Positions 24,974 to 33,946 of a stretch of 64,000 nt of DNA are shown piece by piece. The notes under the pieces were generated by a model, which saw nothing but the letters and a program-made list of their open reading frames with translations, did not search any database and had not been told where the DNA came from. A program made the translations under genes and the position numbers. Positions within the stretch are counted from its first letter, which is position 1. Each line of letters begins with the position of its first letter. This DNA is from Mesorhizobium sp. B2-4-3 (GTDB lineage: Bacteria > Pseudomonadota > Alphaproteobacteria > Rhizobiales > Rhizobiaceae), in contig NZ_VFVL01000014.1 of NCBI RefSeq assembly GCF_006442815.1, positions 62,001 to 126,000 of the forward strand. Direction: 5' to 3'.

Positions 24974-26449
24974 ATGGCTGAGACCCGCAATCAGATACGC
25001 TTTATCCTGAACGGCTCCGACGTGGCGCTGAAAGACGTCGCACCCGATGCGACCTTGCTCGACTGGCTGCGGCTCAACCGTTCGCTGCGCGGCACCAAGG
25101 AAGGCTGCGCCGAGGGCGACTGCGGCGCCTGCACGGTGCTGGTCGGTAAGCTCTCCGCCGAAGGTCTCGTCTACGAAAGCGTGAATGCCTGCATCCGCTT
25201 CATGGGCTCGCTCGACGGCACCCACGTCGTCACCGTGGAGCATCTACGCGGCGACGGCGAAAAGCTGCATCCGGTGCAGCAGGCGATGGTCGATTTCCAC
25301 GGCTCGCAATGCGGCTTCTGCACGCCGGGCTTCATCATGTCGCTCTATGGGCTGTGGATGAAGACCCCCGATCCGTCCAACGCCGCGATCGAGAAGGCGC
25401 TGCAGGGCAATCTCTGCCGCTGCACCGGCTATGAGGCGATCATGCGCGCCGCGCACGCCATTTCGAGCTACGGCAAGGCGTCGAAGGATCCGCTGGCTTT
25501 GGAGCGCAAGGAGATCACCGCGCGGCTGAAGGCCTTGCGCGATGGCGCCAGGGTCGAGGTCGGGTCGGGCAAGGCGCGATTGATCGTGCCGGCCAGCGTC
25601 GACGATTTCGCCGCCATGCTCGAGAAGGAGCCGGGTGCCACCATCGTCGCCGGCTCGACCGATGTCGGCCTCTGGGTCACCAAGCATATGCGCGACATCT
25701 CGCCGGCGATCTTCATCGGCGGCCTCGACGGCTTGCGGACGACCTCGGAGAATGACGGCGTCATCACCATCGGCGCCGGCGTCACCTACAGCGAAGCCTT
25801 CGAGATGCTGTCGAAGCGCATCCCGGCACTGGGACCGCTGGTCGACCGCATCGGCGGCGCGCAGGTGCGCAACATGGGCACGATCGGCGGCAATATCGCC
25901 AACGGCTCGCCGATCGGCGACACGCCGCCGCCGCTGATCGCGCTCGGCGCGCAGCTGACGCTCCGCAAGGGCAAGGCCCGCCGCACGATACCGCTCGAAA
26001 CCTTCTTCATCGCCTATGGCAAGCAGGACCGTCAGCCCGGCGAATTCGTCGAATCCGTGCATGTTCCGGTGCCGGCGCGGGGCGAAAAGTTTGCCGTCTA
26101 TAAGGTCACCAAGCGCCGTGACGAGGATATCACGGCGACGCTCGGGGCATTCTGCCTGACCTTGGCCAAGGATGGCACGGTGGCCGACATCCGCATCGCT
26201 TATGGCGGCATGGCGGCGACACCGAAGCGCGCCGGCGCGGTCGAGAAGGCGCTGATCGGCAAGGCCTGGAACGAGGCGACGGTGGAGGCTGCGATGGCCG
26301 AATACGCCAAGGATTTCACGCCGTTGACCGACATGCGGGCGACCGCCGAATACCGGGCGCTGGCAGCGAAGAACCTGCTGTTGCGCTTTTATATCGAGAC
26401 GACCGGAACGAAGGCGCCGTTCCAGGTCTCGCGCGACGAGGCGGCCTGA
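24974..26449 (+). CDS. xdhA: Xanthine dehydrogenase small subunit (Fe-S/FAD)
   Basis: 491-residue subunit carrying two [2Fe-2S] clusters and FAD. First cluster: GTKEGCAEGDCGACTVLVGK with a downstream Cys in NACIRF; second cluster: CGFCTPGFIMSLYG and CRCTGYEAIM. FAD domain from about residue 200 (GATIVAGSTDVGLWVTKHMR, RNMGTIGGNIANGSPIGDTP). ATG 24974 (MAETRNQIRF) is chosen; an in-frame ATG 33 bases upstream lies inside uraH. The stop overlaps the xdhB start by one base. Oxidises hypoxanthine/xanthine to urate with XdhB. Confidence 0.95.
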   Translation: MAETRNQIRFILNGSDVALKDVAPDATLLDWLRLNRSLRGTKEGCAEGDCGACTVLVGKLSAEGLVYESVNACIRFMGSLDGTHVVTVEHLRGDGEKLHPVQQAMVDFHGSQCGFCTPGFIMSLYGLWMKTPDPSNAAIEKALQGNLCRCTGYEAIMRAAHAISSYGKASKDPLALERKEITARLKALRDGARVEVGSGKARLIVPASVDDFAAMLEKEPGATIVAGSTDVGLWVTKHMRDISPAIFIGGLDGLRTTSENDGVITIGAGVTYSEAFEMLSKRIPALGPLVDRIGGAQVRNMGTIGGNIANGSPIGDTPPPLIALGAQLTLRKGKARRTIPLETFFIAYGKQDRQPGEFVESVHVPVPARGEKFAVYKVTKRRDEDITATLGAFCLTLAKDGTVADIRIAYGGMAATPKRAGAVEKALIGKAWNEATVEAAMAEYAKDFTPLTDMRATAEYRALAAKNLLLRFYIETTGTKAPFQVSRDEAA

Positions 26450-28812
26450 TGAACAAGCACGCCACTCCCAATTCGAAGGCGGAAAAGATCCTCGGCGGCG
26501 TCGCCACCGACCAGCGACACGATTCCGCACACAAGCATGTCAGCGGCGCCGCAGTCTATATCGACGACATGACGGAGCCTGCCGGCACGCTGCATGTCGG
26601 CCTTGGCCTGTCGAAGGTCGCGCACGGCACGCTGAAAAGCGTCGACCTGTCGGCGGTGCGCTCGGCGACCGGCGTCGTCGATGTGCTGACCTATGCGGAC
26701 GTTCCCGGCGAGAACGATGTTTCGCCGAGCAACATGCATGACGACCCGGTGCTCGCCGAAGGCAAGGTGCAGTTTTACGGACAGCCGATCTTCGCCGTCA
26801 TCGCCGAGACGCGCGAGGAAGCGCGTCGCGCCGCGCGGCTGGCGAGGATCGAGTATGACGAGCTTCCGGCCGTCGTCGACATCTGGAACCTCGATCCGGT
26901 CAAGGACAAGCAGGTCACCACGCCGCTCATCCTGAAGCGTGGCGACGCGGCGGCGGCGATCGCGGCGGCTCCCCGCCGCATCAAGAACCGCATGTGGCTC
27001 GGCGGCCAGGACCACTTCTATCTCGAAGGCCAGGTGTCGCTCGCGATCCCCGGCGAGGACGACGAAGTCATCGTCTATTGCTCGACGCAGGGCCCGAGCG
27101 AGACGCAGCACTTGGTCGCCCATGCGCTCGGCGTGCCGAGCCATGCTGTCACGGTCGAAGTGCGCCGCATGGGCGGCGGCTTCGGCGGCAAGGAGACCCA
27201 GGCCAACCAATGCGCGGCGATCGCCGCCATTGCGGCCAAGAAATTGAAGCGCACGGTCAAGATCAGGCTCGACCGCGATGAGGACATGACCGCCACCGGC
27301 AAGCGGCATGATTTCGCCATCGATTACGAGGTAGGCTTCGACGACGAGGGCAACATCCTCGGCGTCGACTTCACCTATGCCTTGCGCTGCGGCTTTTCCG
27401 CCGATCTGTCAGGTCCGGTCGGCGACCGCGCGCTGTTCCACTGCGACAACGCCTATTTCTATCCGGCGGTGCACGCCAAGTCGGCGCCGCTCTACACCAA
27501 CACCGTCTCCAACACCGCCTTCCGCGGCTTTGGCGGCCCGCAAGGCATGGTCGGCGCCGAGCGCGTCATCGACGAGGTGGCCTTCGCCGTCGGCAAGGAC
27601 TCGCTCGAAATCCGCAAGCTGAACTTTTACGATCCCATGGAGGCGATCGGCGAGCGCAGCGTCACGCCCTACCACCAGAAGGTCGAGGACTGCATCATCC
27701 AGCGCATTGTGGCCGAGCTGGAGGAAAGCGCGAACTATGCGCGGCGCCGCCGCGAGATCAGCGCGTTCAACAACAACAGCCGGTTCGTGAAGCGCGGGTT
27801 GGCGATGACGCCGGTAAAGTTCGGCATCTCCTTCACCAAGACGGAGGCCAACCAGGCCGGCGCGCTGGTGCATGTCTATGCCGACGGTTCGGTCCATATG
27901 AACCATGGCGGCACCGAGATGGGCCAGGGCCTGCATCTCAAGGTGGCCCAGGTCGTGGCGGAAGAATTCCAGATCGATCTCGACCGGGTCAAGATCACCG
28001 CGACCACCACCGCCAAGGTGCCGAACACCTCGCCGACGGCTGCTTCCTCCGGCGCCGACCTCAACGGCATGGCGGCGCAGGACGCCGCCCGCCAGATCCG
28101 CAAGCGACTGACCGATTTCGCCGCTGACAAATATCAGGTGCCCCACGACCAGGTCGTGTTCCTGCCCAACCGGGTGCGCGTCGGCAACCAGGAAGTGGCC
28201 TTCAACGATCTGGTCAAGCAGGCCTATATCAACCGCATCCAGCTCTCGGCGGCCGGTTTCTACAAGACGCCCAAAATCCATTGGGACCGTAGCAAGGGCC
28301 GCGGCCACGCCTTCTACTATTATGCCTATGGCGCGGCCTGCTCGGAGGTTTCGGTCGACACGCTGACCGGCGAGTATGTCGTCGAGCGCACCGATATCCT
28401 GCATGATGCCGGCCGCTCGCTGAACCGGGCGATCGACCTCGGCCAGATCGAAGGCGGGTTCATCCAGGGCATGGGCTGGCTGACGACGGAGGAATTGTGG
28501 TGGGACGACAGCGGCCGGCTGCGCACGCATGCGCCGTCGACCTACAAGATCCCGCTCGCGTCCGACCGCCCAAAGATCTTCAACGTCAAGCTGACCGACT
28601 GGTCGTCGGCCTATGAGCCGACCATCCATCGCTCAAAGGCGGTCGGCGAGCCGCCGCTGCCGCATGGCATGTCGGTGCTGCATGCGCTCTCCGACGCGGT
28701 GGCAAGCGTCGCCGACCACAAGATCTGCCCGCGCCTCGACGCGCCGGCAACGCCGGAACGGGTGCTGATGGCGATCGAGCGATTGAGGCAGGAAGCCGAA
28801 AGGCCGGCCTAA
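26449..28812 (+). CDS. xdhB: Xanthine dehydrogenase large, molybdopterin-binding subunit
   Basis: 787-residue catalytic subunit. Molybdenum-cofactor motifs are clear: RRMGGGFGGKETQ, FRGFGGPQGMVGAERVID, NHGGTEMGQGLHLKVAQV and SPTAASSGADLNGMA; the catalytic base Glu is in SKAVGEPPLPHG near the C-terminus. Substrate-pocket Arg/Glu lie in the expected blocks. It starts at ATG 26449 within the xdhA stop (TGATG). XdhC, which inserts the sulfurated cofactor, follows. Confidence 0.95.
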   Translation: MNKHATPNSKAEKILGGVATDQRHDSAHKHVSGAAVYIDDMTEPAGTLHVGLGLSKVAHGTLKSVDLSAVRSATGVVDVLTYADVPGENDVSPSNMHDDPVLAEGKVQFYGQPIFAVIAETREEARRAARLARIEYDELPAVVDIWNLDPVKDKQVTTPLILKRGDAAAAIAAAPRRIKNRMWLGGQDHFYLEGQVSLAIPGEDDEVIVYCSTQGPSETQHLVAHALGVPSHAVTVEVRRMGGGFGGKETQANQCAAIAAIAAKKLKRTVKIRLDRDEDMTATGKRHDFAIDYEVGFDDEGNILGVDFTYALRCGFSADLSGPVGDRALFHCDNAYFYPAVHAKSAPLYTNTVSNTAFRGFGGPQGMVGAERVIDEVAFAVGKDSLEIRKLNFYDPMEAIGERSVTPYHQKVEDCIIQRIVAELEESANYARRRREISAFNNNSRFVKRGLAMTPVKFGISFTKTEANQAGALVHVYADGSVHMNHGGTEMGQGLHLKVAQVVAEEFQIDLDRVKITATTTAKVPNTSPTAASSGADLNGMAAQDAARQIRKRLTDFAADKYQVPHDQVVFLPNRVRVGNQEVAFNDLVKQAYINRIQLSAAGFYKTPKIHWDRSKGRGHAFYYYAYGAACSEVSVDTLTGEYVVERTDILHDAGRSLNRAIDLGQIEGGFIQGMGWLTTEELWWDDSGRLRTHAPSTYKIPLASDRPKIFNVKLTDWSSAYEPTIHRSKAVGEPPLPHGMSVLHALSDAVASVADHKICPRLDAPATPERVLMAIERLRQEAERPA

Positions 28813-28865
28813 AACGTGCAATTCGGGCCGAAAAACCTTATATTTCGGCAACAGGAATGCAGACG

Positions 28866-29768
28866 ATGAACTCGAAAGCTCAAGAGTTGAAGGAATTCTT
28901 CGGCCGGGTCGGCCGGGCTGCATTGGTTGAAGTGGCGGCGACAAAGGGTTCGACGCCGCGCGAAGCCGGTGCTTTCATGCTTGTCTCGGCATCGTCGATT
29001 TTCGGCACCATCGGCGGCGGCCAGCTCGAATATATGGCGATCGACAAGGCGCGACAGATATTGAATGCAGGGCAGCGGTCGCGATCTCCAGCCAGTGAAG
29101 CCCGTATCGAGGTCGATGAGGTCTGCGCCACGCTTGACGTTCCGCTCGGGCCGGAGATCGGCCAATGCTGCGGCGGCCGCGTCGAGGTGTCGATCCGTCT
29201 CGTCGATGCTTCGCTGGAGCAGCAACTGATCGCCAAGGCTGAATCGGAAGAGGCGCATCTTCCGCATGTCTATCTCTTCGGCGGCGGCCATGTCGGCCAG
29301 GCGCTGGCCGCGTCGCTGGCATTGCTGCCGATCCACGTGGTAGTCGTCGAAACCCGATCCGAGGCGTTGGAAGGCATGCCGGAAACGGTGGCGACGCGGC
29401 TGACGCCGATGCCTGAAGCCGTCGTGCGCGAAGCGCCGGCGGGATCGGCCTTCGCCATCCTCACCCACGACCATGCGCTGGATTTCCTGATCGTTGCCGA
29501 GGCGCTGAAGCGCGACGACACCGCCTATGTCGGCATGATCGGTTCCAGGACCAAGAAAGCCACTTTCAGGAACTGGTTCCTGAAATCGGCCGAGGGCAGC
29601 GAAGCCCAGTTCGGCCGGCTTATCTTGCCGATCGGTGGCAATGCCGTGAAGGACAAGCGCCCGCCGGTGATCGCCGCGCTTGCCGCCGCCGAGATCATGA
29701 CCGCGCTGGTGTCGCATGCCTTGGATACGCCAAGCTCCGCCGGCGCTGAAAAGGCGATGGCCGGCTGA
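28866..29768 (+). CDS. xdhC: Xanthine dehydrogenase accessory protein XdhC
   Basis: About 300-residue chaperone that binds and delivers sulfurated molybdenum cofactor to XdhB. Family motifs: VEVAATKGSTPREAGAFMLV, FGTIGGGQLEYMA, the Rossmann-like LFGGGHVGQALAASLALLPI, and MIGSRTKKATFRNWFL. Two ATGs are possible (28857 and 28866); the second is 9 bases from AGGA and fits better. A small hairpin (CCGAAA/TTTCGG, 28828-28848) precedes it. Last gene of the xdh operon. Confidence 0.93.
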   Translation: MNSKAQELKEFFGRVGRAALVEVAATKGSTPREAGAFMLVSASSIFGTIGGGQLEYMAIDKARQILNAGQRSRSPASEARIEVDEVCATLDVPLGPEIGQCCGGRVEVSIRLVDASLEQQLIAKAESEEAHLPHVYLFGGGHVGQALAASLALLPIHVVVVETRSEALEGMPETVATRLTPMPEAVVREAPAGSAFAILTHDHALDFLIVAEALKRDDTAYVGMIGSRTKKATFRNWFLKSAEGSEAQFGRLILPIGGNAVKDKRPPVIAALAAAEIMTALVSHALDTPSSAGAEKAMAG

Positions 29769-29793
29769 TCCGGCCAAGCAAGAACAGTCCCGC

Positions 29794-30282
29794 TTATTCC
29801 TTTTCCTGCGTGTGCGCCTCGAGGAACCACAGCAATTTATCGAGCGAGCGCGAATAGGCGGTGAAGATGTCCGCCGTATCGCGATCGCCGGCATCGTCCG
29901 CCTCGTCGATCGCTTCACGGGTCAGCTTGGCGGCCGTGGCATAGCGGTCGATCAACGCCGCCAGGTGATCCTTGGTCTTGTGGATGTCGGTCGGATAGGG
30001 TTTTAGCCTCGTCGCCTTCGACACGTCCTGCGAGGTGCCATGCGCGGTGCCGCCGAGCTGGACGGCGCGCTCGGCGACGATGTCGACATGGCCGTCGATC
30101 TCCTCGCGGAATTCATCGAGCATCTCATGGATGGCGATGAATTGCGGGCCTTTGACGTTCCAGTGCGCCTGCTTTGTGATCAGGGCCAGATCGATGGCGT
30201 CGGCAAGCCTGGCGTTGAGCAGGTCGATCGATTCCTTCTTGGCATCGGATTTGAGGTCGTTCTTGGTGACGATGGCGTCCAT
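29794..30282 (-). CDS. dps: Dps family DNA-protecting ferritin-like protein
   Basis: 162-residue dodecameric iron-storage and DNA-protection protein. The intersubunit ferroxidase residues are visible: KQAHWNVKG (H40), AIHEMLDEF (H52), and DGHVDIVAERAVQLGG (D67, E71). A short Lys-bearing N-terminus (KNDLKSDAKKES) could contact DNA, as in E. coli Dps. ATG 30282 (MDAIVTKN) is the first start matching the family; the longer frame upstream is unlikely. It is convergent with xdhC, 25 bases away, and divergent from the PhzF gene. Expected to be induced in starvation or oxidative stress. Confidence 0.92.
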   Translation of the reverse strand: MDAIVTKNDLKSDAKKESIDLLNARLADAIDLALITKQAHWNVKGPQFIAIHEMLDEFREEIDGHVDIVAERAVQLGGTAHGTSQDVSKATRLKPYPTDIHKTKDHLAALIDRYATAAKLTREAIDEADDAGDRDTADIFTAYSRSLDKLLWFLEAHTQEKE

Positions 30283-30508
30283 GGTTGGCTCCTGTCGCGC
30301 TGCATCGATGGCTGGGGGGCGGCCTTGCGCACCGCCAATCGCCAAACGGCGATGAAGCAAGTTCGTTCCGTCACCAAGAGCACCGAGGATACCGGGAGAT
30401 ATGACTGGCACTCACAGCTGCTCGTCGCTTTCGTCGTTTCCCAAACGGGGTTGAACCGTGTTTTCTGCGCGCCTGACGAATACGAATTTTGATCATGGGG
30501 CGAGCGAC

Positions 30509-31339
30509 ATGGACGTTTTGCGGATTGCGGCATTTTCGGACGGGAACACCGGCGGTAATCCGGCCGGCGTGGTGATTGGCGAAGCCTTGCCCGATGTCAT
30601 GGAGATGCAGCGTGTCGCTGCCGAAGTCGGCTTCTCGGAAACCGCCTTCGCCGCGCCCGAGGGTGAAAGCTGGCGCGTGCGCTATTTCTCGCCGGAATCG
30701 GAAGTACCGTTCTGCGGCCATGCCACGATCGCGTTGGGCGCGGCGCTGGTCGGAAAGTTCGGCGACGGCGTCTTCAAGCTTACCCTCAACCAGGCCGACA
30801 TCACCGTCGAAGGCTTTCGCGATGGCGCCAACTTTGCCGCCGCTTTGCAGTCGCCGCCGACGCGCAGCCGGTCGGCTTCGTCGGAACTAGCCGGCGAGGC
30901 GCTCGCCTTGTTCGGCTATGAGCCGGGCGATCTCGATCCCGCCATTCCGCCGGCGCTCGCCCATGGCGGCGCCGATCATCTCGTGCTGGCGCTGAAGTCG
31001 CGCGAGGCGTTGGCCGCCATGGTCTATGATCTGAAGCAAGGCCAGTCCTTCATGCGGCGCGAAGGCCTGGTCACGATCCTGCTCGCCCATGCCGAGACGC
31101 CGCGCCTCTTCCACACCCGCAATCCCTTCGCTTCCGGCGGCGTCTATGAGGATCCGGCGACAGGCGCCGCGACCGCGGCCTTTGCCGGCTATCTGCGCGA
31201 CCTCGGCTGGCCGCATGGCGGCTCGATCGACATCGTCCAGGGCGAGGACATGGGCATGCGCTCGCGCCTCCACGCCGATATTCCGCCGACCGCCGGCAGC
31301 TCGATCAGGGTGTCCGGAGCCGCCCGGCTGATGGACTGA
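30509..31339 (+). CDS. PhzF-family isomerase
   Basis: 276-residue enzyme of the PhzF/diaminopimelate-epimerase-like fold. Motifs: FSDGNTGGNPAGVV at the N-terminus, the catalytic Glu (E44) in GFSETAF, RYFSPESEVPFCGHATIALG, and VYEDPATGAATAAFAGYL in the second half. ATG 30509 is chosen since the PhzF fold starts immediately after it; a frame with 17 more residues lacks similarity. Isolated gene, not part of a phenazine cluster; substrate unknown. It is convergent with the flavin monooxygenase gene. Confidence 0.85.
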   Translation: MDVLRIAAFSDGNTGGNPAGVVIGEALPDVMEMQRVAAEVGFSETAFAAPEGESWRVRYFSPESEVPFCGHATIALGAALVGKFGDGVFKLTLNQADITVEGFRDGANFAAALQSPPTRSRSASSELAGEALALFGYEPGDLDPAIPPALAHGGADHLVLALKSREALAAMVYDLKQGQSFMRREGLVTILLAHAETPRLFHTRNPFASGGVYEDPATGAATAAFAGYLRDLGWPHGGSIDIVQGEDMGMRSRLHADIPPTAGSSIRVSGAARLMD

Positions 31340-31345
31340 GCAAAC

Positions 31346-32596
31346 TTATATCGGTCGCTTCAGACCAAGATGTTCGCGCAGCGTGCGGCCTTCATAGTCC
31401 CTGCGGAACAGCCCGCGCCGCTGCAATTCCGGCACAACCAGCGTCGCGAAGGCGTCGAGCTCGCCCGGGAACCAGGACGGCATCACGTTGAAGCCGTCGG
31501 CGGCGCCGCCTTCGAAGCGCGCCTGCAATTCGTCGGCAATCTGTTCGGCGGTTCCGACCACGCGCCAATGACCGCGCGCGCCGGCAAAATATCGCGCGAG
31601 CTCGCGGATCGATAGCCCGTCGCGGCGAGCCTGCTCGATGACCAACGCTTGCCGGCTCTTCATGCCTTCGCTTTCCGGCAGTTCGGGCAACTGCCCATCG
31701 ATCGGGTAGCGGCCGAGATCGGAGATGCTGAGATAGCTGGAGAGCAGCGCCACGCCGACATCGTCGGGGATCAATTCCTGCAACGCATCGTATTTGGCCT
31801 GCGCCTCGGCTTTCGTCGCGGCCACGATCGGCGCCACGCCGGGCATGATCTTCACATCGTCCGGCTGTCGTCCATAGGCGGCGAGCCGTCCTTTGAGGTC
31901 GTCATAGAAGGCTTTGGCGTCCTCGAAAGTCTGCGCCGCCGAGAACACGACATCGGCGGTCCGGGCGGCCAGATCCTTGCCGTCGTCGGAGGCGCCCGCC
32001 TGCACCATCACCGGCGCGCCTTGCGGCGAGGGCGGAATGTCGAGCGGATCGCGCACCGAAAAGCTCTCGCCGTCATGGCCGGCCGCGCGCCGGTTCCACA
32101 AGCCGATGATCACCGTGGCGAATTCCCGCGCCCGCGCATAACGGTCGGCATGCGGCCGCAAACCGGTCGCGCCGAAATTCGCGGCCTCGATCGGACTGGC
32201 CGAGGTGACGAGGTTCCAGCCGGCCCGCCCGCCGCTCAGATTGTCGAGTGAGGCGAACATGCGCGCCAAGCCGTAGGGCTCGTTGTAGCTGGTCGATGCC
32301 GTGGACACGAGGCCGATGCGCTCGGTCTGCGCGGCCAACGCCGAAAGCAGGCTGATCGGCTCGAAGCCGATCGAGCGCGAGGTCTGGCTGGCGATATTGA
32401 CATTGGCCTCGCGCAGGCCGGCGGCGTCCTCGCAGAACACCATGTCGAACTTCGCCGCTTCGGCCGTCTGCGCCAGTGCGATGTAATGGTCGATGTCGAT
32501 ACCGGCCGTCACATGCGCATCCGGATGACGCCAGGCGGCGATGTGATGGCCGGTCGCCCACAAAAACAGGCCGAGCTTCATCTGACGCGCGCTCAT
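31346..32596 (-). CDS. LLM-class flavin-dependent monooxygenase (NtaA/SnaA/DszA type)
   Basis: 416-residue luciferase-like monooxygenase using FMNH2 supplied by a separate reductase. Family features: KLGLFLWATGHHIAAWRHPD at the start, TEAAKFDMVFCEDAAGLREA, RIGLVSTASTSYNEPYGLAR, FASLDNLSGGRAGWNLVTSA and the C-terminal ARYFAGARGHWRVVGTAEQI. Such enzymes oxidise chelators (NTA/EDTA), sulfonates or dibenzothiophene sulfone. It overlaps by 4 bases the end of a second, shorter paralogue-like gene upstream on the same strand. Substrate unknown. Confidence 0.88.
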   Translation of the reverse strand: MSARQMKLGLFLWATGHHIAAWRHPDAHVTAGIDIDHYIALAQTAEAAKFDMVFCEDAAGLREANVNIASQTSRSIGFEPISLLSALAAQTERIGLVSTASTSYNEPYGLARMFASLDNLSGGRAGWNLVTSASPIEAANFGATGLRPHADRYARAREFATVIIGLWNRRAAGHDGESFSVRDPLDIPPSPQGAPVMVQAGASDDGKDLAARTADVVFSAAQTFEDAKAFYDDLKGRLAAYGRQPDDVKIMPGVAPIVAATKAEAQAKYDALQELIPDDVGVALLSSYLSISDLGRYPIDGQLPELPESEGMKSRQALVIEQARRDGLSIRELARYFAGARGHWRVVGTAEQIADELQARFEGGAADGFNVMPSWFPGELDAFATLVVPELQRRGLFRRDYEGRTLREHLGLKRPI

Positions 32597-33567
32597 GGCT
32601 TGCTGTCCTCACTCAACCCAAGGCGATCGCGCAGCGTCTTGCCCGGCTTTGCCTTGGCAAATCCGTGTCGCTTGAGATCCGGCAGCAATCGCTCGACTAA
32701 AGCCTCCAGGGCGGCGGCCCGAGGCTGCACAGTCAGAACGATACCGTCGCAGCCGGATGAGAGGCATAGATCCTCCAGACCACGGCCATCGTGTTCCGGC
32801 CCCGCATCGGCCATCGCCAGCACCTTGATCGTCACCGGGTCGCGCCCCGCCTCGTGCGCCCTGCGCTTGATCTCATCGCAGGTCGCTCTCGCGCCCGACG
32901 GTTCAAGCTTGTCCAGCAGCACGACATCGGCGCGGCGGCTGGCGAAATCGAGCTCGGTCCCTGCCAAGCCGGACATCACCAGCACTGGCACGTCTTGGGG
33001 CGAGCGTGCGACATTGAGCGGCCCGCGCACCGAGAAGAATTCACCGGTGAAGTCCGCCGGGTGCATCTTGTCCGGATCGTGGAAGCGGCCTGATGCCTTG
33101 TCGAACAACAAGGCGTCATGTTCCCAACCGATCCACAAGAGTCGCACAATGTCGATGAACTCCCTGGCGCGGCGGCGAAAATCATCGTCGGAGAAACCTT
33201 CCGGCCGGCTGAAATTCGCAGCTTCGCGAGGGTTCTGCGCCGTCGTGGCGTTCCAGCCGATGCGGCCATGGCTGATGATGTCGAGCGAGGCAAAGCGGCG
33301 CGCCAGGTTGTAGGGCTGATGCGCGAGCGTCGAGGCGCCGGCGACGAGCCCGATCTTGTCGGTCACCGTCGCCAAAGCGGCCAGCAGCGTGGTCGCTTCG
33401 AACGGGCTGCTCGACGGCTTATCGGCGGAGTCGGAAATGATGACCATGTCGACGCCCGCCGCTTCCGTCTTGCGCACGAAGGCGCTGATTTGGCCGAAGT
33501 CCAGGACGTCCTGTCCGTCGGTGGCGGCGATGTTGAGCGAAATGGCCAGATGCATGGTGCTGCCCAT
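32593..33567 (-). CDS. LLM-class flavin-dependent oxidoreductase
   Basis: 324-residue luciferase-like protein, first gene of a two-gene operon. Visible motifs: DFGQISAFVRKTEAAGVDMV, KIGLVAGASTLAHQPYNLAR, FASLDIISHGRIGWNATTAQ and PVLVMSGLAGTELDFASRRA. Compared with its 416-residue neighbour it is shorter and lacks the long C-terminal part. Its stop overlaps the neighbour's ATG (ATGA), so the two are co-translated and probably act on the same organosulfur or chelator type compound. No reductase or sulfonate transporter gene is adjacent. Confidence 0.85.
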   Translation of the reverse strand: MGSTMHLAISLNIAATDGQDVLDFGQISAFVRKTEAAGVDMVIISDSADKPSSSPFEATTLLAALATVTDKIGLVAGASTLAHQPYNLARRFASLDIISHGRIGWNATTAQNPREAANFSRPEGFSDDDFRRRAREFIDIVRLLWIGWEHDALLFDKASGRFHDPDKMHPADFTGEFFSVRGPLNVARSPQDVPVLVMSGLAGTELDFASRRADVVLLDKLEPSGARATCDEIKRRAHEAGRDPVTIKVLAMADAGPEHDGRGLEDLCLSSGCDGIVLTVQPRAAALEALVERLLPDLKRHGFAKAKPGKTLRDRLGLSEDSKP

Positions 33568-33684
33568 TCGGCTGCCAGAAATCGGCAGCCGTTCTGGCTA
33601 CCAACCTAGGCTCGCCTTCGCGCAAGGCAACGGGATAGAGTGGGCCACCAGACCGTCACTTGCCGGCCAGCCATATACCTTGGC

Positions 33685-33925
33685 GATTGGCCTGAACGCT
33701 TCTCGCATCGTCATTCTATGGCGGAGCAAGGAGCAAGGAGCGAAGCGGCGCGACGCAGACCATAGAATCCATTCCGTGACGTCGAAGCGTTGCGATGGTG
33801 CAGAATTCTGCTCCGCAGCACCTTACGATTAAAGTCACGGAATGGATCCTATGGTCTGCGTCGCGTCGCGTCGCGTCGCTTCGCTCCGCCCGTGGATGAC
33901 GACGTCACGGACGCTTCGGCCAATC
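33685..33925. repeat. Dispersed palindromic element, copy C
   Basis: A 241-base member of the family at 6689. The ends are GATTGGC and GGCCAATC; inner arms include CGTCATTCTATGGCGGAGCA and a right half with GTCACGGAATGGATCCTATG; the tip has GCAGAATTCTGC. A small duplication (AGCAAGG twice) in the left arm and a GTCGC run in the right arm (33861-33881) show slippage. Located between the LLM operon and the LysR gene. Confidence 0.7.
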
Positions 33926-33946
33926 GCGACACAGCGCTACCAGCTC

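Noticed and set aside
24427..24990. N-terminal extension of PuuE-UraD through the divergent promoter and uraH
   Set aside because: The extension runs antisense to uraH and lacks similarity; ATG 24426 has a good ribosome site and matches the family start.
31346..32596. Specific assignment to nitrilotriacetate monooxygenase
   Set aside because: The NtaA/SnaA/DszA family covers many substrates and nothing in the neighbourhood points to one.
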